From contig NZ_ALXE01000036.1 in the NCBI RefSeq assembly GCF_000295955.2, forward strand, positions 62,001 to 126,000: 64,000 nt of DNA, read 5' to 3'. Each line of letters opens with the position of its first letter. Positions within the stretch are counted from its first letter, which is position 1. Under the pieces are notes generated by a model. The model did no database searches, was not told the origin of the DNA, and saw only the letters and a list, made by a program, of their open reading frames with translations. This DNA is from Pantoea sp. A4. Its GTDB lineage: Bacteria > Pseudomonadota > Gammaproteobacteria > Enterobacterales > Enterobacteriaceae. The translations under genes and the position numbers were made by a program. Below are positions 8,611 to 18,156 of the stretch, in pieces.

Positions 8611-8617
8611 TTACGGA

Positions 8618-9421
8618 TTATCTTACGCCTAGCGCGGGAATATTCCGTCCGTAGTAAATCTCACGCATCTCTTTCCAGAGCAGTCCGGTGATGCGCTGAT
8701 GTTCATCTGCACTGAGATCTTCTGGTCGGGTGTTGAACAGGTAGTGTTTCAACTCGAATTTTTTAAGCAGCATCTTGGTGTGGAAGATATTTTCCTGATA
8801 GACATTCACATCCACCATGTCATACATCGCTTTCATATCGTCGGACATGAAGTTCTGAATCGAGTTAATTTCATGATCGATAAAGTGCTTGATACCGTTC
8901 ACATCGCGGGTAAAGCCACGCACGCGGTAATCAATGGTGACAATATCTGATTCCAGTTGATGAATCAGATAGTTGAGGGCCTTTAGCGGTGAAATAACCC
9001 CGCAGGTGGAGACTTCGATATCAGCACGGAAGGTGCACAGCCCGCCTTCCGGGTGGCTTTCCGGGTAGGTGTGTACACAGATATGGCTTTTATCGAGGTG
9101 CGCGACCACGGAATTGGGCAGCGGGCCGGGATGCTCAGAGGTATCAATATCTTTTGGGTCGACAGGTTCTTCGCTGACCAGGATCGTGACGCTGGCACCC
9201 TGTGGCTCGTAATCCTGGCGCGCAATATTCAGGACGTTAGCGCCAATGATTGAACAGGTTTCCGACAAGATCTCTGTCAGGCGATTGGCGTTATATTGCT
9301 CATCGATATAGGCAATATAACCATCGCGTTCGGCATCGCTGTTCGCATAACAGATATCGTAGATACAAAAACTCAGGCTTTTTGTGAGGTTATTGAAGCC
9401 ATGCAGCTTTAGCTTTTGCAA
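8618..9421 (-). CDS. speD: S-adenosylmethionine decarboxylase proenzyme
   Basis: Makes decarboxylated SAM, the aminopropyl donor for spermidine synthesis. It is a pyruvoyl enzyme that cleaves itself at serine. The protein is 267 residues (E. coli 264). S112 in [13 protein letters not shown] is the self-cleavage and pyruvoyl-forming residue, and the surrounding Cys and His residues are conserved. The start is a TTG at 9419-9421, since the conserved [15 protein letters not shown]-terminus has no ATG in frame there; a UUG start is, from memory, also used in E. coli speD. speE lies 15 bp upstream in the same direction, so the two form the usual speED operon. The gene converges on the large orphan gene with 7 bp between stop codons. 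Confidence 0.97.
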   Translation of the reverse strand: MQKLKLHGFNNLTKSLSFCIYDICYANSDAERDGYIAYIDEQYNANRLTEILSETCSIIGANVLNIARQDYEPQGASVTILVSEEPVDPKDIDTSEHPGPLPNSVVAHLDKSHICVHTYPESHPEGGLCTFRADIEVSTCGVISPLKALNYLIHQLESDIVTIDYRVRGFTRDVNGIKHFIDHEINSIQNFMSDDMKAMYDMVDVNVYQENIFHTKMLLKKFELKHYLFNTRPEDLSADEHQRITGLLWKEMREIYYGRNIPALGVR

Positions 9422-9436
9422 TTTGATTTATCCCTT

Positions 9437-10303
9437 TTACTCAGCGGCAGGGGCCAGTGCATCCAGTAGGTACTGCGGCAAGGCAAAGCTACCCAGGTGA
9501 ATCGCTGGATTGTAATAACGGCAGCGCAATCCGGCGGCGGCAAAGCGTGATGTTAAGGTGGTGAGATCCAGTTCGCGCAGGGCGGGATTATCGCTGGCCC
9601 AGGCAAACGTCATGATACCGCCATAATAGGTGGGCACCGCCGCCTGGTAAAAGCTGACATCGCTAAAGTAGTGGCTTAATTTACGATGACTGGTGACGGC
9701 TTCGTCCTGTTGCAGGAAGCAGACCCCGTTCTGGGCCACGAAAATGCCACCGGGATGCAGGGCGTTTTTACAGCCCGCATAGAATTCTGAGGTAAACAGG
9801 CTTTCACCGGGGCCAATAGGATCGGTGCAGTCAGAGATAATCACATCAAATTTCTGCTGCGTCTGGTTCACGAAGTTGACGCCATCATCAATCACCAGGG
9901 TGAAGCGGGGATCGGCATAGGCTCCAGCGCTGTGATTCGGCAGATACTGCTGGCAAAAGCTCACCACACCAGCGTCAATTTCCACCATGGTGATCGACTC
10001 TACGTCGGGGTGACGCGTGACTTCACGGAGCATGCCGCCATCGCCGCCGCCAATAATCAGCACGTTCTTTGCTGCACCGTGCGCCAGAATCGGCACGTGG
10101 GCCATCATCTCGTGGTAGATAAACTCATCGCGTTCGGTGGTTTGTACCACGCCATCCAGCGCCATGATCCGACCAAAGGCGGCATTTTCGAAGATCACCA
10201 GATCCTGATGGTCGGTTTTATCACGATAGAGGGGGTTATCGACGGAGAAGTACTGACCAAACCCGCTGTGCAGGGTTTCATTCCAGGTGGGTTTTTCGCT
10301 CAT
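9437..10303 (-). CDS. speE: Spermidine synthase (polyamine aminopropyltransferase)
   Basis: Transfers an aminopropyl group from decarboxylated SAM to putrescine, giving spermidine and methylthioadenosine; the latter is recycled by mtnN further along this window. At 288 residues it equals the E. coli protein. [14 protein letters not shown] is the nucleotide-binding glycine motif. [15 protein letters not shown] holds the catalytic Asp gate-keeping segment. The ATG at 10303 has GAGGAG upstream, about 10 nt away. It is the first gene of the speED operon, with a candidate promoter at 10363-10392. Confidence 0.97.
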   Translation of the reverse strand: MSEKPTWNETLHSGFGQYFSVDNPLYRDKTDHQDLVIFENAAFGRIMALDGVVQTTERDEFIYHEMMAHVPILAHGAAKNVLIIGGGDGGMLREVTRHPDVESITMVEIDAGVVSFCQQYLPNHSAGAYADPRFTLVIDDGVNFVNQTQQKFDVIISDCTDPIGPGESLFTSEFYAGCKNALHPGGIFVAQNGVCFLQQDEAVTSHRKLSHYFSDVSFYQAAVPTYYGGIMTFAWASDNPALRELDLTTLTSRFAAAGLRCRYYNPAIHLGSFALPQYLLDALAPAAE

Positions 10304-10362
10304 GGCGGGTGCTCTCCTCTGATGGGGACGCCAGAAAATAAGAGCGACCCATCTTAACGAAA

Positions 10363-10392
10363 TTTATACCCGCCCGCACGGCGAAATCTTAA
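10363..10392 (-). promoter_or_regulatory. Candidate sigma-70 promoter of speED
   Basis: On the minus strand TTAAGA and TATAAA are separated by 18 bp, with the -10 box about 60 bp upstream of the speE ATG. The -35 box overlaps the last codons of yacC. The match is reasonable but unproven. Confidence 0.4.
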
Positions 10393-10739
10393 CGGACGTA
10401 AGCCAGCAAACTCAGGGAGTCACGCGCCAGTGCTTTGCACTTCTGGCTGTTACTGATGGCGATACCGCTGAGATCTTTATAGCTGTCTTCACCCAGAGAC
10501 TTCATGTTGTAGCTGCTGTAATTACTTAAATCCCAGCGATTTTGCTGAGCAAAAAACACCAGTGCCTTGCGGATTTGTGCATCCGGAAGTTCCTGATAAC
10601 CACAATCGTTTTTCAGGTAGACAAATACGGCGGTTAAATCAGCCATATCCTCGGCCTCTGATTCACTCAGGGCGAAGCTGGAGGAGGAGAAGCTCAGCAG
10701 CCCCACCAGAACCATCAGCAGCCTGATGCTCTTCTTCAT
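10389..10739 (-). CDS. yacC: YacC family small periplasmic protein (pilotin-like)
   Basis: A 116-residue exported protein. A signal peptide (MKKSIRLL, hydrophobic core, then SSFA) precedes the strongly conserved stretch LSESEAEDMADLTAVFVYLK. Two cysteines (NDCGYQ and QKCKAL) probably form a disulfide. The C-terminus LARDSLSLLAYVR is nearly identical to E. coli YacC. The family is related to type II secretion pilotins, although no secretion genes are in this window. The ATG at 10739 is preferred over an in-frame ATG four codons upstream because it gives a normal signal peptide. It precedes speED in the same direction, as in E. coli, and is divergent from cueO. Confidence 0.9.
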   Translation of the reverse strand: MKKSIRLLMVLVGLLSFSSSSFALSESEAEDMADLTAVFVYLKNDCGYQELPDAQIRKALVFFAQQNRWDLSNYSSYNMKSLGEDSYKDLSGIAISNSQKCKALARDSLSLLAYVR

Positions 10740-10856
10740 AATTTGTCTCAATCAGGAATAGTCGTTTGACGTTAGCATAGTTGATATAGGTATTTCGATA
10801 AATATGCGTTTTGCGTCACAGATGGCTTTTTTTTCAGTGCATTCTGTAATCGCCGC

Positions 10857-10887
10857 TTGACCCTACCGCAAGGGGACGGTTTAGCAT
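10857..10887 (+). promoter_or_regulatory. CueR-type copper-responsive promoter of cueO
   Basis: TTGACC at 10857-10862 and TAGCAT at 10882-10887 are separated by 19 bp, the over-long spacer typical of MerR-family promoters. The spacer holds an imperfect dyad (ACCCTACC ... GGGGACGGT), as in CueR operators before copA and cueO. It ends 35 bp before the cueO ATG. Copper-bound CueR is expected to activate it; this follows from family knowledge and the dyad seen here. Confidence 0.75.
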
Positions 10888-10922
10888 TTGCATATCCATA
10901 TTTATTATAAGGAAGTGATGTC

Positions 10923-12548
10923 ATGCAACGTCGGCAATTCCTCAAATTAGGCGCTGCACTGAGTGCCGCAGGCGCTTTACCGCTGTGGAGCCGCTCTCTC
11001 ATGGCTGAAACCCGGCCGCTGCTCCCGTTGCCTACGCTGCTGGAGCCAGATGGACGCGGGCACATCACCCTGACGGCGATGACCGGCACCAGCGAATTTG
11101 CTGGCAAAAAGGTGCCAACCTGGGGCTACAACGGCAATCTGCTCGGGCCAGCCCTGCGTTTGCAACGTAACCAGCCGGTGACGGTAAGCCTGTTTAATCA
11201 GCTGCCTGAAGCGACGACGGTTCACTGGCATGGGCTGGAGATCCCCGGCGAGGTCGATGGCGGTCCACAGGCACACATTGCGCCTGGTGCCTCTCGGCAG
11301 GTCACTTTTACGCCCGACCAACCCGCCGCCACTTGTTGGTTCCACCCACACCTGCATGGCCGTACTGGCTTCCAGGTGGCGCAAGGGTTGGCGGGCCTGG
11401 TGTTGCTGGAAGACAGTGAAAGCGGCAAGTTGCGCCTACCGGTGCAGTGGGGTGTGGATGACGTCCCGCTCATTTTCCAGGATAAGCAGCTCAACACCGC
11501 AGGCGATGCGATTGACTACCAGCTCGATATTATGCGCGCGGCGGTAGGCTGGTTTGGCAATATGATGCTGACCAACGGCGTGCAGTATCCGCAGCATGCC
11601 GTGCCACGCGGCTGGCTACGTCTGCGGTTACTTAACGGCTGTAATGCACGCTCGCTGCACATCGCCGCCAGTGATAAACGTCCACTGTATGTGATCGGCA
11701 GCGATGGAGGGTTACTGGCCGAACCGGTCAGCGTGAGCAGCCTGCCGCTGTTGCCGGGCGAGCGTTTCGAGGTGATGGTGGATACCTCCGATGGCAAAGC
11801 CTTTGATCTGGTGACCCTGCCGGTCGAGCAGATGGGGATGACGCTTGCTCCGTTTGATCAACCGCTGCCGTTGGTGCAGATTCTGCCGCTGCGCGTGATG
11901 GCCAGTGCCACCCTGCCGGATAAACTCGTCGACCTGCCTGCGGTTCCCGCAACCGATAAGCTCAATAGCCGTTGGCTGCAACTCTCCATGGATGCCCAAC
12001 TTGACCAGCAGGGCATGCAGGCGTTGATGCAGCGCTATGGCGCACAGGCGATGGGTAAAGGTCACGATATGGCAAACAGCCACCACGACATGGCGGGAAT
12101 GCAAATGGATGACGGTGCCTCAGAGATGAAAGGCATGTCAGGCATGGCAATGGATCATAGCCAGCATGGCATGGCGAATCCGCCAAAAGCCACCGGATAT
12201 GATTTCCACAACGGCAATAAAATCAACGGTAAAGCCTTCGATATGCAGCACCCGGCGTTTAATGTGGCGCAGGGCAGCATGGAGAAATGGACCATTTCTG
12301 GCGAAGGCGACATGATGCTGCACCCGTTCCATATTCATGGCACACAGTTCCGCATTTTGTCGGAGAACGGTAAAGCCCCTGCGCCGCATCGCCAGGGCTG
12401 GAAGGATATGGTTAGCGTCAACGGCTGGCGCAGCGAAGTACTGGTACGCTTTAATCATGCGGCTGCCAGTGAACACGCCTATATGGCGCACTGCCATCTG
12501 CTGGAGCATGAAGACACCGGTATGATGCTGGGCTTCACCGTCGCTTAA
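10923..12548 (+). CDS. cueO: Multicopper oxidase CueO
   Basis: A periplasmic cuprous oxidase that detoxifies copper by oxidising Cu(I). A twin-arginine signal ([17 protein letters not shown]) opens the protein. Copper ligands are seen in VHWHGLE and WFHPHLHG (N-terminal cupredoxin) and in [10 protein letters not shown] and [13 protein letters not shown] (C-terminal type 1 and trinuclear sites). At 541 residues it is about 25 longer than E. coli CueO. The extra length lies in the Met/His-rich segment at about residues 376-420, which has many MxM-like and HH/HxM elements. A CueR-type promoter precedes it. E. coli gcd, which lies between cueO and hpt, is not here. Confidence 0.97.
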   Translation: MQRRQFLKLGAALSAAGALPLWSRSLMAETRPLLPLPTLLEPDGRGHITLTAMTGTSEFAGKKVPTWGYNGNLLGPALRLQRNQPVTVSLFNQLPEATTVHWHGLEIPGEVDGGPQAHIAPGASRQVTFTPDQPAATCWFHPHLHGRTGFQVAQGLAGLVLLEDSESGKLRLPVQWGVDDVPLIFQDKQLNTAGDAIDYQLDIMRAAVGWFGNMMLTNGVQYPQHAVPRGWLRLRLLNGCNARSLHIAASDKRPLYVIGSDGGLLAEPVSVSSLPLLPGERFEVMVDTSDGKAFDLVTLPVEQMGMTLAPFDQPLPLVQILPLRVMASATLPDKLVDLPAVPATDKLNSRWLQLSMDAQLDQQGMQALMQRYGAQAMGKGHDMANSHHDMAGMQMDDGASEMKGMSGMAMDHSQHGMANPPKATGYDFHNGNKINGKAFDMQHPAFNVAQGSMEKWTISGEGDMMLHPFHIHGTQFRILSENGKAPAPHRQGWKDMVSVNGWRSEVLVRFNHAAASEHAYMAHCHLLEHEDTGMMLGFTVA

Positions 12549-12554
12549 CGCACA

Positions 12555-12575
12555 CCGCCGGGCCAGTCCCGGCGG
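12555..12575. terminator. GC-rich hairpin after cueO
   Basis: A perfect 8-bp stem CCGCCGGG/CCCGGCGG with a 5-nt loop lies 6 bp after the cueO stop. No T-tract follows, so termination here would be inefficient or Rho-assisted. Confidence 0.5.
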
Positions 12576-12616
12576 GCTATCCTGCTGTTCCTGTAACGAG
12601 TAACGCACAGGCGCTT

Positions 12617-12645
12617 TTTCCCTCTTCTACGGTTGCTGTTATACT
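12617..12645 (+). promoter_or_regulatory. Candidate promoter of hpt
   Basis: TATACT at 12640-12645 is preceded by TG one base upstream, an extended -10 element. The -35 region TTTCCC at 12617-12622 is poor. It lies about 85 bp before the hpt ATG. Confidence 0.4.
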
Positions 12646-12728
12646 CCGCTCCTCATTGGTTCGCTGTTTGCTCGCCTCCGTGCATTCGCGACATGATTTT
12701 TCTGGTTAACGTCTGTGAGACAAAGGTT

Positions 12729-13265
12729 ATGAAACACACTGTTGATGTGATGATCTCCACTGAAGAGATCGCCACCCGTATCGCTGAGCTGGGTAAAGCC
12801 ATTACTGAACACTACCGTGAGAGCGGCAGTGAAATGGTATTAGTTGGGCTGCTGCGCGGTTCCTTTATGTTTATGGCCGATCTGTGCCGTGCGATCGATG
12901 TGCCGCATGAAGTGGACTTCATGACCGCCTCAAGCTACGGCAGTGGAATGTCATCCACGCGTGACGTGAAAATCCTTAAAGACCTCGACGAAGATATTCG
13001 CGGCAAAGATGTGCTGATCGTCGAAGATATTATCGATTCAGGTAATACACTGAGCAAAGTGCGTGAAATTCTGGCGCTGCGTGAACCAAAATCACTGGCG
13101 ATTTGTACGCTGCTTGATAAGCCAGAACGCCGTGAAGTTGAAGTGCCGGTAGAATATGTCGGTTTCAGCATCCCGGATAAGTTTGTTGTTGGTTTCGGTA
13201 TTGACTACGCGCAGCGCTATCGCCACCTGCCTTATATCGGTCACGTTGTTCTGCTGGACGAATAA
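12729..13265 (+). CDS. hpt: Hypoxanthine phosphoribosyltransferase
   Basis: Purine salvage enzyme that converts hypoxanthine (and guanine) plus PRPP to IMP or GMP. The 178-residue protein starts [10 protein letters not shown] at the ATG at 12729, matching E. coli Hpt in length. [14 protein letters not shown] is the PRPP-binding motif of type I phosphoribosyltransferases. [12 protein letters not shown] holds the cis-peptide pyrophosphate loop, and [10 protein letters not shown] is the flexible catalytic loop. An in-frame extension upstream to 12633 lacks similarity and is rejected. In E. coli the divergent carbonic anhydrase gene can lies between hpt and yadG; here they are adjacent. Confidence 0.97.
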   Translation: MKHTVDVMISTEEIATRIAELGKAITEHYRESGSEMVLVGLLRGSFMFMADLCRAIDVPHEVDFMTASSYGSGMSSTRDVKILKDLDEDIRGKDVLIVEDIIDSGNTLSKVREILALREPKSLAICTLLDKPERREVEVPVEYVGFSIPDKFVVGFGIDYAQRYRHLPYIGHVVLLDE

Positions 13266-13314
13266 TCGCACGATCTTCCAGGTTCGCCTGTACCAACTCC
13301 GCTACAATGCGCTC

Positions 13315-13335
13315 CCGCCAGCATCACGCTGGCGG
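13315..13335 (+). other. Hairpin in the hpt-yadG spacer
   Basis: A perfect 8-bp stem CCGCCAGC/GCTGGCGG with a 5-nt loop ends 28 bp before the yadG start codon. No T-tract follows. It may be an inefficient hpt terminator or an mRNA-stabilising stem. Confidence 0.5.
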
Positions 13336-13363
13336 AAAACTTAATACAGGGTATGGATTCGTC

Positions 13364-14290
13364 ATGACTTATGCACTGGAACTTTCCCGGCTAACTAAAA
13401 CCTATTCTGGCGGCGTACAGGCGCTGAAAGGCATCGATCTTAACGTTGAAGCCGGTGATTTTTATGCGCTACTCGGGCCAAACGGTGCCGGGAAATCAAC
13501 CACCATTGGCATTATCAGTTCTCTGGTCAACAAGTCTGGCGGCAATGTGCGCGTATTCGGCTATGACCTGGAAAAAGACAAGGTCAATGCGAAACGCCAG
13601 CTTGGGCTGGTACCACAAGAATTTAACTTTAACCCGTTTGAAACGGTGCTACAGATTGTGGTTAACCAGGCGGGTTACTATGGCGTAGAGCGCCGTGATG
13701 CACTGGTGCGTGCAGAGAAATATCTGACGCAGCTTGATCTGTGGGGCAAACGTAACGAACGCGCACGTATGCTTTCCGGCGGGATGAAGCGCCGTCTGAT
13801 GATCGCCCGTGCGTTGATGCATGAGCCAAAGCTGCTGATTCTTGATGAGCCAACGGCCGGTGTGGATATCGAACTGCGCCGTTCCATGTGGGGCTTCCTT
13901 AAGGAGCTCAATGCACAGGGCACCACCATTATTCTGACCACGCACTACCTGGAAGAGGCGGAAATGCTGTGCCGCAACATCGGGATCATTCAGAGCGGTG
14001 AACTGGTAGAAAACACCTCCATGAAAGGGCTGCTGGCGAAGCTGAAATCCGAAACCTTTATTCTTGATCTGGCACCACACAGCCCGGTTCCCACCCTGGA
14101 AGGGTTCCAGTATCGCCTGGTCGATACCTCTACGCTGGAAGTGGAAGTCCTGCGTGAACAGGGCCTGAACAGCGTATTTAGCCAGCTTAGTGGGCAAGGG
14201 GTGCAGGTGTTGAGTATGCGCAACAAAGCGAACCGTCTGGAAGAGCTGTTTGTTAGCCTGGTGCAGGGCAAGGCAGGAGGAAAAGTATGA
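13364..14290 (+). CDS. yadG: ABC transporter ATP-binding protein YadG
   Basis: ATPase subunit of an ABC-2-type exporter of unknown substrate, paired with YadH. The 308-residue protein has Walker A GPNGAGKST, the signature LSGGMKRR, Walker B LLILDEP and the switch His in TTHYLEEAE. The C-terminal 80 residues form the regulatory extension typical of the YadG/CcmA-like class. The ATG at 13364 (MTYALELSRL) matches E. coli; a longer in-frame start at 13307 is rejected. Its stop overlaps the yadH start by ATGA, so the two subunits are translationally coupled. Confidence 0.95.
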   Translation: MTYALELSRLTKTYSGGVQALKGIDLNVEAGDFYALLGPNGAGKSTTIGIISSLVNKSGGNVRVFGYDLEKDKVNAKRQLGLVPQEFNFNPFETVLQIVVNQAGYYGVERRDALVRAEKYLTQLDLWGKRNERARMLSGGMKRRLMIARALMHEPKLLILDEPTAGVDIELRRSMWGFLKELNAQGTTIILTTHYLEEAEMLCRNIGIIQSGELVENTSMKGLLAKLKSETFILDLAPHSPVPTLEGFQYRLVDTSTLEVEVLREQGLNSVFSQLSGQGVQVLSMRNKANRLEELFVSLVQGKAGGKV

Positions 14291-15057
14291 CGCATCTTTA
14301 CTGGGTAGCACTGAAAAGTATCTGGGCGAAAGAGATTAATCGCTTTGCACGTATTTGGGTGCAGACCCTGGTGCCGCCGGTTATTACCATGACGCTGTAC
14401 TTTATTATTTTCGGTAATTTGATTGGTTCACGCATTGGCGATATGCATGGCTTTAGCTATATGCAGTTTATTGTGCCTGGACTGATCATGATGGCGGTGA
14501 TCACCAACGCTTACGCCAATGTCGCCTCTTCATTTTTCAGTGCGAAGTTTCAGCACAATATTGAAGAGCTGCTGGTGGCTCCGGTCCCGACGCACATTAT
14601 TATCGCCGGTTATGTTGGCGGTGGTGTTGCTCGTGGGCTGTGTGTCGGCATTCTGGTGACGGCAATTTCGCTGTTCTTCGTGCCTTTCCACGTTTATGAC
14701 TGGGGCATGGTGGCGTTGACGCTACTGCTGACCGCGATTCTGTTCTCGCTGGCGGGCCTGCTAAATGCGGTATTTGCCCGCACATTTGATGACATCAGCC
14801 TGATTCCGACCTTTGTATTGACCCCGTTAACCTATCTGGGCGGCGTTTTTTACTCCCTGACCTTGCTACCTCCTTTCTGGCAGGCAGTGTCTAAGCTCAA
14901 TCCGGTTGTGTATATGATCAGTGGATTCCGCTACGGTTTCTTAGGGATTCATGATGTCTCACTGGTGCTGAGTTTGTCGGTATTGCTGGCGTTTATTGTT
15001 GCTTTTTATGCGATTGTTTACAGCCTGATTCAAAAAGGGCGCGGCCTGCGCACTTGA
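14287..15057 (+). CDS. yadH: ABC transporter permease YadH
   Basis: Inner-membrane permease of the YadGH exporter, 256 residues, belonging to the ABC-2 family. Six hydrophobic segments are visible, beginning near VQTLVPPVITMTLYFIIFG. The conserved ABC-2 signature region LTPLTYLGGVFYSLTLLPPFW is near residues 177-197. It overlaps yadG by 4 nt. The substrate is unknown in E. coli as well. An intrinsic terminator follows 24 bp downstream. Confidence 0.95.
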   Translation: MTHLYWVALKSIWAKEINRFARIWVQTLVPPVITMTLYFIIFGNLIGSRIGDMHGFSYMQFIVPGLIMMAVITNAYANVASSFFSAKFQHNIEELLVAPVPTHIIIAGYVGGGVARGLCVGILVTAISLFFVPFHVYDWGMVALTLLLTAILFSLAGLLNAVFARTFDDISLIPTFVLTPLTYLGGVFYSLTLLPPFWQAVSKLNPVVYMISGFRYGFLGIHDVSLVLSLSVLLAFIVAFYAIVYSLIQKGRGLRT

Positions 15058-15081
15058 TATTTATTTGATTATTCAGTTTTT

Positions 15082-15113
15082 AAAACGAGACCATAGCCTG
15101 GTCTCGTTTTTTT
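15082..15113 (+). terminator. Strong intrinsic terminator after yadGH
   Basis: A perfect 12-bp stem (15082-15093 with 15099-15110), a 5-nt loop and a run of seven T residues overlapping the stem end. It separates yadGH from the adhesin genes. Confidence 0.92.
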
Positions 15114-15263
15114 ATGTTTCAACATTCCCAATAAGTTTCCCAGACACTGCCTGTATTAGCCCTTGGGCTTATTTCTCACAATTCTCTCGTTAATCGTCCA
15201 GCATTTTAGCCGGCCCGATTAAATCAAAATATTCAACATCCTGTTATTGAGAAGAGAGAATTT

Positions 15264-18143
15264 ATGCGCAAACAACTTTCCACCTGTGGGGAGCCACAAT
15301 CACCTGGACGACGTTTGATGCGTCGCTTTGCGCTGGCACAGGTTGCCGTGCAGCTCGCGGTGGCGTTGACTCCGTTTTATGCCGCTACCGTGCGGGCCTC
15401 AACCGATGCACCTTTAGAAAACCCGTTGCTTGAGGGTGCAGCACAGCATGCCAGCGGGTTGGCTGAATCACGCGATGCTGAAAGCTACTTCACCCAGCAG
15501 GCCACCAGCATGGCTACTGCTCAGGTGCAAAGCTGGTTGCAGCAGTTTGGGACCGCGCGTTTCGAACTCAGCATGGATAAAAAGTTTAAAACCAACGGCG
15601 CATCGCTGGATCTGTTGGTTCCTCTCTATACAAATGATGATCGCCTGTTCTTCACCCAGACCGGTTTCCGTCACAGTGACAGCCAGAGCACCGGGAATAT
15701 TGGTCTCGGCCAGCGTCATTTTGTTGATGACTGGATGCTGGGTTACAACGCCTTCTATGATCAAAACCTCAGCCAGGGGCATAAACGTTTTGGCCTCGGT
15801 GCCGAAGCCTGGCGTGACTACCTGAAACTCTCGGCTAACGGTTACTACCGCATTTCAGACTGGAAAACAGCGAAAAATTTAACCGATTACGAAGCACGCC
15901 CGGCCAATGGTTTTGATCTGCGTGCCGAGGGCTGGTTGCCGAGTATGCCGATGTTGGGCGGCCGCGTCATGTATGAGCAGTATTATGGCGATGAAGTGGC
16001 GCTGTTTGGCAAGAACAAACGGCAGAAAGACCCGAGTGCTTTCACTGGCGGCATAAGCTTAACGCCATTTCCGCTGATGACCTTTACCGCCGATCACAAA
16101 ACCGGTGGCGATTACAGTGATTCGCGCGTTGGCTTACAGTTCGCTTATCAAATCGGGGTTCCGTTACATAAAAAGCTGGATAGCGATGCAGTAGGAGAGC
16201 GCCGTACTCTGGCAGGTAGCGCTCAGGATCTGGTTGAGCGTAATAACAATATTGTGCTGGAGTACCGCAAGCAGGAAGTGATCTTCGTGCGTGCCCCGTC
16301 AGATATTCATGGTATCAGCAGACAGGTCTTAACTCTGCCCGTTGAGGTTAACGCTAAATATGAGGTGAAAGATATTCAGGTCACTGGTGCTGCTTTAATT
16401 GCCGCTGGCGGTAGTATTCACCGTGGTTTTGCTAATAACTTCATGATCACCTTGCCGGATTATCAGGAAAATAGTACGAACAAATATCCGTTAACCATTG
16501 TGGCTAAGGATGCGCGTAATAACCTCTCTAACAGCGTAGCAACGACAGTAAGTGTGGATGTACCTTTCGTTGATGTGGGAAACAGTACCGTAGAGGCTAA
16601 TTTGCCAGAAATTATCGCTGGCAGCGCCCCCGTCGATATTATTGTCAATCTGCGCGACAGTACGGGTACGCCAGTCACCGGAAAGGCCAGCCTGCTGAGT
16701 GCAGAGTTAAAAGAAACGCCCCTTAGAAGCACCCATCGTGCAGCGCCGGGCACAGCCAAAGCCAGTCTCAGCGCAGAAGCCACTGAGCTGGGGGAGGGAA
16801 AATATCGCTATACATTGACGCCGGGCAACAGCCCAGCCACGTTGCGGATAACCGCTAGCGTTGAGGGGAAAGCACTTGCTCCGTTCGTCATTGAGCAGGT
16901 TGCCGCCGATATCAGCGGGAATAAAATTCTTGCCAGTGACATCAGCGCGGATAAATCAAATGCGTATGCAAATGGTGAAGATGCTATCGAGTGGACCATT
17001 CAGGTGCGAAAATCCGATGGCTCGGCGGCGGGGGACGGAGTGAAAATCCTTTTTGCTACCACTCATGGTGAGCTGTCAAAAACCACAGCTGAAACGGATA
17101 CTGAGGGTAAAGTCACTGTACGGCTGACAGCTAAAGCACCTGGAGAGGCAGTAGTGAGTGCTGCAATCAGTGGGCAAACGCCGGTTGCTACAGAAAATAA
17201 CGTGCGTTTTATCGAAGCTGAAATATTAGATTCCATTAGCGATAGCAGTGGGAGCCAACCTGTCGTTGCAAATGGTAAACAGCTGGTTCGTTATTTCGCC
17301 AGGGTCATTGATAGTAATAACCAGGGGGTATCTGGTTTCAAGGTGAGCTGGACCTTAGACGGTGTGGGGGAGCTGAACGCAGAGAGCAGTATTACGGACA
17401 AAGATGGAGTAGCAACTATTGACCTTAGCAGTAAAAAATCAGGAATGGCGATGGTCACCGCGACCATTTATGCACAGCAGAAGACCTCTTCATCCGTTGA
17501 ATTTATTGCTGATGCAAGTAACGCGAAGCTAGAGAATATAAAAGAAGAGAGTGGGGGAAGCACCATTACTTTTATTCCTGGCTTTGCGGCAAAATTCAAA
17601 GTTCGGGTAGTTGATGCTAACGGTAATGGTGTCAGAAATGAAAGCATCTACTGGGTAAGTGATAATAATTTCGAATCTGATTATATAAATACGGATGAAC
17701 AGGGGTATTCAGAGTTTATTGTCAACTCCGATTATTCTGGCTCATATAGTGGAGGCGAACTGCGTGTGACTGCCCGACTGGAATCCGATCAAACACAGGA
17801 ACAAAAACTCACCTTAGCCACCAGGCGTTACGTTGGTGATGAGGATGGTTATTACTGGACGATGCACACCTCGCTCCCCACTGATAATCAGTCTGTAGCG
17901 AATAGCTATTGTCAAAAAAATGGTAACGGCAGGCTGGCATCCAGAGACGATTTGGTGAAATTTGCCTCCAAAGGCCACGACTTTTATCCTTATGGTGGCG
18001 AGGGAGAACTACTGGACGTTTATTATCGCCTAAGTGACAGCTGGAAAGATAACTCAGGATATTTCTCTTCTGCAAATTACACTCAGGAGGTCGGTGAACT
18101 TTCAGGTCGTGAGGGCCAACATTACGTTTGTGTTAGTCAGTAA
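15264..18143 (+). CDS. Intimin/invasin-like inverse autotransporter adhesin, first copy
   Basis: A 959-residue outer-membrane adhesin of the inverse autotransporter (type Ve) family. A basic signal peptide runs to about residue 46. The beta-barrel follows at about 70-340, with the family hallmark FVDDWMLGYNAFYDQNLSQG and YEQYYGDEVA. After the barrel come YRKQEVIFV and a linker, then Ig-like (Big_1) repeats at about 460-550, 560-655, 660-750 and 755-855. The last about 100 residues begin YYWTMHT and hold two cysteines (SYCQ and HYVCVSQ), like the disulfide-closed lectin-like tip of intimin. No LysM domain is seen before the barrel. A second copy follows 106 bp downstream. The host target is unknown. 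Confidence 0.88.
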   Translation: MRKQLSTCGEPQSPGRRLMRRFALAQVAVQLAVALTPFYAATVRASTDAPLENPLLEGAAQHASGLAESRDAESYFTQQATSMATAQVQSWLQQFGTARFELSMDKKFKTNGASLDLLVPLYTNDDRLFFTQTGFRHSDSQSTGNIGLGQRHFVDDWMLGYNAFYDQNLSQGHKRFGLGAEAWRDYLKLSANGYYRISDWKTAKNLTDYEARPANGFDLRAEGWLPSMPMLGGRVMYEQYYGDEVALFGKNKRQKDPSAFTGGISLTPFPLMTFTADHKTGGDYSDSRVGLQFAYQIGVPLHKKLDSDAVGERRTLAGSAQDLVERNNNIVLEYRKQEVIFVRAPSDIHGISRQVLTLPVEVNAKYEVKDIQVTGAALIAAGGSIHRGFANNFMITLPDYQENSTNKYPLTIVAKDARNNLSNSVATTVSVDVPFVDVGNSTVEANLPEIIAGSAPVDIIVNLRDSTGTPVTGKASLLSAELKETPLRSTHRAAPGTAKASLSAEATELGEGKYRYTLTPGNSPATLRITASVEGKALAPFVIEQVAADISGNKILASDISADKSNAYANGEDAIEWTIQVRKSDGSAAGDGVKILFATTHGELSKTTAETDTEGKVTVRLTAKAPGEAVVSAAISGQTPVATENNVRFIEAEILDSISDSSGSQPVVANGKQLVRYFARVIDSNNQGVSGFKVSWTLDGVGELNAESSITDKDGVATIDLSSKKSGMAMVTATIYAQQKTSSSVEFIADASNAKLENIKEESGGSTITFIPGFAAKFKVRVVDANGNGVRNESIYWVSDNNFESDYINTDEQGYSEFIVNSDYSGSYSGGELRVTARLESDQTQEQKLTLATRRYVGDEDGYYWTMHTSLPTDNQSVANSYCQKNGNGRLASRDDLVKFASKGHDFYPYGGEGELLDVYYRLSDSWKDNSGYFSSANYTQEVGELSGREGQHYVCVSQ

Positions 18144-18156
18144 AAATAAATAACCT

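Noticed and set aside
4954..8617. Prophage or insertion-sequence origin for the large orphan gene
   Set aside because: No transposase, integrase, tRNA, flanking direct repeat or terminal inverted repeat is visible around it.
12633..12728. N-terminal extension of hpt to an upstream ATG
   Set aside because: The extra 32 codons overlap the candidate promoter and match no hpt; the conserved MKHTV start is at 12729.
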